Source: Bacteroidales bacterium (lineage in GTDB: Bacteria > Bacteroidota > Bacteroidia > Bacteroidales > Muribaculaceae). From it: DNA of 64,000 bases. This document shows positions 60,483-64,000 of this stretch, one piece after another (position 1 is the first letter of the stretch; each line of letters opens with the position of its first letter). The notes beneath the pieces were generated by a model. That model did not search any database. It saw only the letters and a list, made by a program, of their open reading frames with translations, and was not told where the DNA came from. The position numbers and the translations under genes were made by a program. The DNA is taken from assembly GCA_003150235.1 (NCBI GenBank), contig QAMW01000018.1, forward strand, positions 7,106-71,105. Direction: 5' to 3'.

Positions 60483-61286
60483 ATGGCAAAAATCACAGTA
60501 CAAAATACCGATATAGCAGTTGTAAAATACAACGAGGAGGATTATATCAGCTTGACAGACATGGCTCGCAGCCAAATGCAGGAGCATATAATTTTCCGTT
60601 GGTTGAGCCTTAAAAGCACCATCGAGTATCTCGGAGAATGGGAAATGCTCTATAATCCCGATTTTAATTGTACCGAATTCGGTACAATTAAAAATGCAGC
60701 AGGAAGCAACAACTTTGTACTTTCCGTAAAAACATGGCTTGAACGGACAGGTGCCATAGGCATACGTTCAAAAGCCGGTCGTTATGGCGGCACATACGCA
60801 CATCTGGATATAGCTTACCATTTCGGAATGTGGATAAGCCCCAAATTTCAGTTATTGCTCGTCAAAGAGTATCAGCGTTCGAAGACTGAGGAGCAGCGGG
60901 TGTTGGGCTGGTCGGCGAAACGTGAGCTGTCGAAAATCAACTATCACATACACACTGAGGCAATAAAGCAAAACCTTGTCCCTGCGGAAGTTACTCCGGC
61001 ACAGGCAAGCATCATCTATGCCAATGAAGCCGATGTGCTGAATGTGGCGATGTTCGGTGTTACAGCAAAGCAATGGCGTGAGGCAAATCCCGACCTCAAA
61101 GGGAACATACGCGACTACGCTACAATCAACGAACTTATCTGCCTGTCAAATATGGAAAACCTCAATGCGGTTTTCATCGAGCAGGGAATGACGCAAGGCG
61201 AGCGGCTTGTGAAACTGAACCAGATAGCCATTCATCAGATGAGCATACTGGAAAGCGGCGACAACGATAGAAAACTATTGAAGTAA
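60483..61286 (+). CDS. KilA-N domain protein
   Basis: 267 residues. KilA-N DNA-binding domain spans about 1-130: EEDYISLTDMARSQ, WLSLKSTIEYLGEWE, SVKTWLERTGAIGI and THYxHxDIAxxFGMWISP-like AHLDIAYHFGMWISPKF. The C-terminal half has KRELSKINYHIHTEAIK and NVAMFGVTAKQWREANP, commonly seen in Bacteroidetes KilA-N proteins. KilA-N is phage-derived and typically regulatory. Adjacent to a macro-domain gene (8 bp), so the two form a unit. Contains an unusual 32-bp palindrome at 60662-60693. Confidence 0.9.
   Translation: MAKITVQNTDIAVVKYNEEDYISLTDMARSQMQEHIIFRWLSLKSTIEYLGEWEMLYNPDFNCTEFGTIKNAAGSNNFVLSVKTWLERTGAIGIRSKAGRYGGTYAHLDIAYHFGMWISPKFQLLLVKEYQRSKTEEQRVLGWSAKRELSKINYHIHTEAIKQNLVPAEVTPAQASIIYANEADVLNVAMFGVTAKQWREANPDLKGNIRDYATINELICLSNMENLNAVFIEQGMTQGERLVKLNQIAIHQMSILESGDNDRKLLK
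60662..60693. repeat. 32-bp perfect palindrome inside the KilA-N gene
   Basis: Two 16-base arms (left arm TTTTAATTGTACCGAA) meeting at an AATT centre, with no mismatch. It encodes DFNCTEFGTIKN within the KilA-N domain. Could extrude as a cruciform or serve as a binding site. Confidence 0.95.
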
Positions 61287-61294
61287 AATAGGTT

Positions 61295-61732
61295 ATGATT
61301 CAATTTATTGAAAGAGGTGACATATTTAATATTAAGGAAGTAAACAACTATGCACATGGTTGTAATTGTGCCGGAGCAATGGGAAAAGGAATAGCGTTAC
61401 AGTTCAAGAATAAATATCCTAAGATGTATTCCGAATATCGTGCCATGTGCAAGGATGGGTTATTCAATCCCGGGGATGTTTTTGATTACAATTATGGCAA
61501 CGGACACATATATAATCTTGGCACACAGGTGTCTTGGAAAACAAAAGCTCGGTTGGAGTATATTGAAAATTCGGTTGGCCGAATGCTTGAATTAGCAGCT
61601 TCGGACAACGTAACCAAAATAGCCCTTCCAGCGATCGGAGCCGGATTGGGTGGGTTGAATTGGAATGATGTGAAAGAAATTCTGAATAGGGTCTCCGTGA
61701 ACTATACTGATATTGAATTAAATTATATGTAG
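61295..61732 (+). CDS. Macro domain protein, ADP-ribose glycohydrolase-like
   Basis: 145 residues that are one macro domain: NNYAHGCNCAGAMGKGIALQF (ADP-ribose-binding loop), PGDVFDYNYGNGHIYNLGTQ, and LPAIGAGLGGLNW (phosphate-binding loop). This form (short, AMGKGIA) is close to the ALC1/DarG-type macro domains that remove ADP-ribose from nucleic acids or glutamate. It lies 8 bp after the KilA-N gene. No DarT-type toxin partner is seen nearby, so a toxin-antitoxin role is not supported in this window. Confidence 0.92.
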   Translation: MIQFIERGDIFNIKEVNNYAHGCNCAGAMGKGIALQFKNKYPKMYSEYRAMCKDGLFNPGDVFDYNYGNGHIYNLGTQVSWKTKARLEYIENSVGRMLELAASDNVTKIALPAIGAGLGGLNWNDVKEILNRVSVNYTDIELNYM

Positions 61733-61938
61733 TCGAGGCTTACGGCTGATGATATTTCATCCTTCAATACTTGTCAAGGAATTGCTTACCACTACTGAAA
61801 ATCAACACTATATCCCATTCAAGAAACAAGCGAGGTACAAAGAACCTTTATGATTGCCTATTAGAATCATTTTTCATGTTCTTGAGACTATGCAATGACT
61901 GTGCTTTTCATATAATTAAATGAAAAAAATAAAAATGT

Positions 61939-61969
61939 TTTGTAGTCTCATTAAAAAGCTCTAATTTTG
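61939..61969 (+). promoter_or_regulatory. Promoter of the TetR gene
   Basis: TTTG (61939-61942), exactly 19 bp, TAATTTTG (61962-61969). Its end overlaps the predicted operator. The 206 bp before it (after the macro gene) hold no gene that I can support. Confidence 0.8.
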
Positions 61970-61986
61970 TTCCCGAATGGTAACAT
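61969..61986. promoter_or_regulatory. Predicted TetR operator, copy 1
   Basis: GTTCCCGAATGGTAACAT, an imperfect palindrome (GTTnCC/GGnAAC) covering the transcription start, right after the -7 box; matches copy 2 at 62616-62633. Confidence 0.65.
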
Positions 61987-61990
61987 TAAT

Positions 61991-62578
61991 ATGGAACGCG
62001 ATAGAGAAGCAACGGAAAAACGGTTGTTAGATACAATCGGACAGATGATAGCCGAAAACGGATTTGAGAAGATAGGCATCAATGCCGTTTCTGCTCAGTC
62101 CGGTGTGTCCAAGATTTTGATATACCGCTATTTCAATTCAATAGACGGTTTGATTGCCGCATATATACGCAAGCATGATTTCTGGCTGAACTCTTCGCTT
62201 GAGTTCTCAGATGCGACACAGGTACTTCCTGCTGTTAAGAAAATGTTTCGTGAACATATCGAACAATTACGAACGGACCCGGTATTAAGGAAACTATATC
62301 GTTGGGAACTATCCTGCGACAATGAGGTAATTACTGCCTTAAGAGAACAGCGGGAGACGATTGGCATGAATTTGATAAAACAAGTTTGCGCTGTCACAGG
62401 ACATCCTCAACAGGAAATAGCAACATTATCTGCGATGATTACGGCATCCATAACTTACCTGGCAATGCTTGGCGATTATTGCCCCATATTTAACGGAATA
62501 AACATAAGCGAGGACAATGGGTGGAAGCAAATTTATCAAGAAGTGGAGAATCTGATAGACAGAATGTTCGCTAATTGA
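61991..62578 (+). CDS. TetR/AcrR family transcriptional regulator
   Basis: 195 residues from MERDREATEKR (61991). Residues 5-60 are the TetR HTH: LLDTIGQMIAENGFEKIGIN, SAQSGVSKILIYRYFNSIDGLI. The C-terminal ligand domain is typical in length. The frame is open from 61967, but that start lies within the operator and promoter. Together with the two matching operators this gene likely represses itself and the two downstream genes. Ligand unknown. Confidence 0.92.
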   Translation: MERDREATEKRLLDTIGQMIAENGFEKIGINAVSAQSGVSKILIYRYFNSIDGLIAAYIRKHDFWLNSSLEFSDATQVLPAVKKMFREHIEQLRTDPVLRKLYRWELSCDNEVITALREQRETIGMNLIKQVCAVTGHPQQEIATLSAMITASITYLAMLGDYCPIFNGINISEDNGWKQIYQEVENLIDRMFAN

Positions 62579-62615
62579 AATCCGTTCACCGGGAACAAAA
62601 AATTTTTGCCCAAAT

Positions 62616-62633
62616 GTTCCCAATGAGTAACAT
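62616..62633. promoter_or_regulatory. Predicted TetR operator, copy 2
   Basis: GTTCCCAATGAGTAACAT in the 70-bp gap after tetR; same ends and same 18-base length as copy 1, differing only in the 5-base middle. ATGTT/AACAT ends give it dyad symmetry. Confidence 0.65.
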
Positions 62634-62648
62634 AAATAAGCTAAAGAA

Positions 62649-63374
62649 ATGACAAAAATGATTAGTGCTCTTTTAGGATTGCTCTCGGCAATCAGTCTTG
62701 CTTCCTGCGACAAGGAACTGATCGAGTACGAGCAGGGTGATATAAAAGTCTGCATCGAGCAAGGTCGGGAATGGCTACATGATTTCCCGGTGTTCTTAGG
62801 TATAAAGAAGAAAAATCCGCCACAAATAGCCATCTGGCTGGAAGATATGCAAGGGAACTATCTTTCAACAGTATATGTTTCGCACAAGATAGCGACACAG
62901 GACTGGCAGATGGCAAAAGGCAACCGCAGAAAAGAGGCATTGCCGCACTGGTGCTACTCTCGTGGAATAAGATATGATGACGGACTTTATCTGCCTACAA
63001 AGGATAAGCCCGTGGTGGACGGTATTTCAGGAGCGACTCCCCGCGAAAGTTTTGATGTAAAGCTCAGAACCGCAAATCATCTGAAACACTTTGTAATTAA
63101 AGTGGAGGTCAATCACTCCACAGACTTTAATGACAATTTCCCTAAAAACGCTCGAGAAGGAGATGCAAATTATTCAGGTGGCAAAGAGGGAAGCGGACAG
63201 CCAGCGGTCATTTACAAGGCCGAGGTCGATTTGACAACAGGTAAAAAGACCTTTGAGGCTACGTTGATAGGTCATAGCAGCCCAAACGGAAACGATGGCG
63301 AAATCTATACGGATATGTCTGGATTGACAACAGCATTGGAAATAGTTGAACAGATAACGATAAACATACAGTAA
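62649..63374 (+). CDS. Exported DUF2271-like lipoprotein
   Basis: 241 residues. Lipoprotein signal ends at ISLASC (C20). The body has PQIAIWLEDMQGNYLSTVYVS and ALPHWCYSRG near the middle, and VVDGISGATPRESFDVKL, as in DUF2271 proteins, a periplasmic family often next to PepSY/flavin reductase genes; the DGISGAT string is also reminiscent of FMN-binding domains. Controlled, by position, by the TetR operator upstream. Next gene overlaps by 1 bp (TAATG). Confidence 0.72.
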   Translation: MTKMISALLGLLSAISLASCDKELIEYEQGDIKVCIEQGREWLHDFPVFLGIKKKNPPQIAIWLEDMQGNYLSTVYVSHKIATQDWQMAKGNRRKEALPHWCYSRGIRYDDGLYLPTKDKPVVDGISGATPRESFDVKLRTANHLKHFVIKVEVNHSTDFNDNFPKNAREGDANYSGGKEGSGQPAVIYKAEVDLTTGKKTFEATLIGHSSPNGNDGEIYTDMSGLTTALEIVEQITINIQ

Positions 63375-63895
63375 TGAGAACTCTAATTATCATTGCATTG
63401 ATATTTCTTGGGAAAGCCGTTCACGCCCAAGATATTCGAAGTATATCTTATGCTACGACAATCGGTACTGGCTTCGATATGAGTAAACCATCATGTACTC
63501 CGTTTATATGGCAGATAATTGGCAGTTACAATTTTAATAAGCGTTTATCCGCAGGAGTGGGAACAGGCATATCGCTATTTGAGAAACCGATAGTGCCTCT
63601 ATTTGCAGATGTGAAATTCCTCATTTGCAAACCGAGGAAATTCACTCCCTTTATCCAATGTGGCGTAGGATATGGAATTGCAGTTTCAAAAGACGCTAAT
63701 GGCGGTATCTGCCTAAATCCGGCTGTCGGAATTTCATACTCAGTCTATAAACGCATGAAACTGTTTGTGTCGGTAGGCTATGAACTGCAAAAACTGGAGC
63801 GGTTAAAGAAATTTAACAGCGAAATTGTTACGGTAGAGTTCTCAGAGAAACTGAGCCATAATCTCATTTCTTTGAAAATTGGGGTGGTATATTAG
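63374..63895 (+). CDS. Small outer-membrane beta-barrel-like protein
   Basis: 173 residues. Signal peptide MRTLIIIALIFLGKAVHA, cleaved before QDIRS. Alternating aromatic strands (TPFIWQIIGSYNFNKRLSAG, FTPFIQCGVGYGIAVS, MKLFVSVGYELQK, LISLKIGVVY) suggest an eight-strand barrel of the OmpW/OprF-like porin family with C-terminal hydrophobic residues. Stop-start overlap with the DUF2271-like gene means translational coupling; both probably form the TetR-controlled unit. Confidence 0.75.
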   Translation: MRTLIIIALIFLGKAVHAQDIRSISYATTIGTGFDMSKPSCTPFIWQIIGSYNFNKRLSAGVGTGISLFEKPIVPLFADVKFLICKPRKFTPFIQCGVGYGIAVSKDANGGICLNPAVGISYSVYKRMKLFVSVGYELQKLERLKKFNSEIVTVEFSEKLSHNLISLKIGVVY

Positions 63896-63907
63896 ATAAA
63901 ACAGAAT

Positions 63908-64000
63908 TTACAAACTGATTCCGCCTCGTCCGTTCTCAATCTTCCAGTCATACCGACCTTCCGCGACATCGCCAACCTCGTTGAGTGTATGGCGATGTTT
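63908..64000 (-). CDS. 3' end of an unidentified minus-strand gene
   Basis: The last 93 bases, read on the minus strand, give an open frame ending NEVGDVAEGRYDWKIENGRG then GISL and TAA. The composition reads like real protein, but only about 30 residues are inside the window, and the start lies beyond 64000. Family not identified. Confidence 0.4.
   Translation of the reverse strand, partial: KHRHTLNEVGDVAEGRYDWKIENGRGGISL

Noticed and set aside
61295..61732. DarTG toxin-antitoxin system
   Set aside because: Only the macro domain is present; no DarT toxin gene flanks it.
1..64000. tRNA or rRNA genes
   Set aside because: No cloverleaf or rRNA-like segment was recognised on either strand.

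Overview
The window looks like a chromosome segment of a gut Bacteroidales bacterium, most likely Muribaculaceae or a near relative. The evidence is a GldH gliding-type lipoprotein, an ArgF'-type carbamoyltransferase, DUF4494, DUF4230, DUF3244 and DUF4595 proteins, RNase Y next to a RicT/PSP1 protein, many lipoproteins, and promoters of the Bacteroidetes form TTTG-N19/20-TAnnTTTG with no strong Shine-Dalgarno sites. Assignments come from reading the sequence only; no database search was run.

Layout. 0-8.1 kb (minus strand): a housekeeping run of a coiled-coil protein, zapA, a probable 6S RNA, rny, ricT, gldH, an M24 peptidase and a CCA-adding enzyme, preceded by two DUF4230 proteins. 8.2-10.9 kb: cardiolipin synthase and rpsF-rpsR-rplI. 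11-14 kb: an AlbA_2/ATPase regulator with a 12-bp tandem repeat, a DUF4595-type lipoprotein and a strong candidate structured ncRNA. 14-20.6 kb (minus): transketolase, sugar MFS transporter, YggS, DUF4494, formate/nitrite channel, ArgF'. 20.7-25.9 kb (plus): a surface-decoration cluster of four genes: a LicC-like nucleotidyltransferase fused to a CobD/HisC-like PLP enzyme, an opine-dehydrogenase-like protein, a flippase and LicD. 26-32.5 kb: an ORF6N protein, a 1045-residue hybrid sensor kinase and a large lipoprotein. 32.7-39.9 kb (minus): an exopolysaccharide operon of TolC, HlyD-type adaptor with a SPOR tail, a TackOD1 zinc-ribbon protein, processive GT2 and a UDP-sugar dehydrogenase. The adaptor gene is split by an in-frame TAG.

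40-45 kb (plus): PBP1A-type peptidoglycan synthase, a biotin-dependent carboxylase/decarboxylase subunit and L31 type B. 45-49.3 kb: an AT-rich accessory patch with a TPR/HTH membrane regulator, a DUF3244 gene split by an in-frame TGA, a lipoprotein with two beta-gamma-crystallin calcium motifs, a small lipoprotein and a 271-bp MITE-like element. 49.4-60.3 kb (mostly minus): GH28, carbonic anhydrase, MnmD, MeaB, two DUF1573 proteins, TIGR02757, MscS channel, YebC and PheT. 60.5-64 kb (plus): accessory genes: KilA-N plus macro domain, and a TetR-controlled pair of secreted proteins.

The two most interesting systems are the LicC/CobD-like fusion cluster, which could make and transfer a phospho-amino-alcohol group without a kinase, and the TackOD1-GT2-HlyD-TolC exopolysaccharide operon, where a degenerate GGDEF-like regulator may take the place of PilZ/c-di-GMP control.
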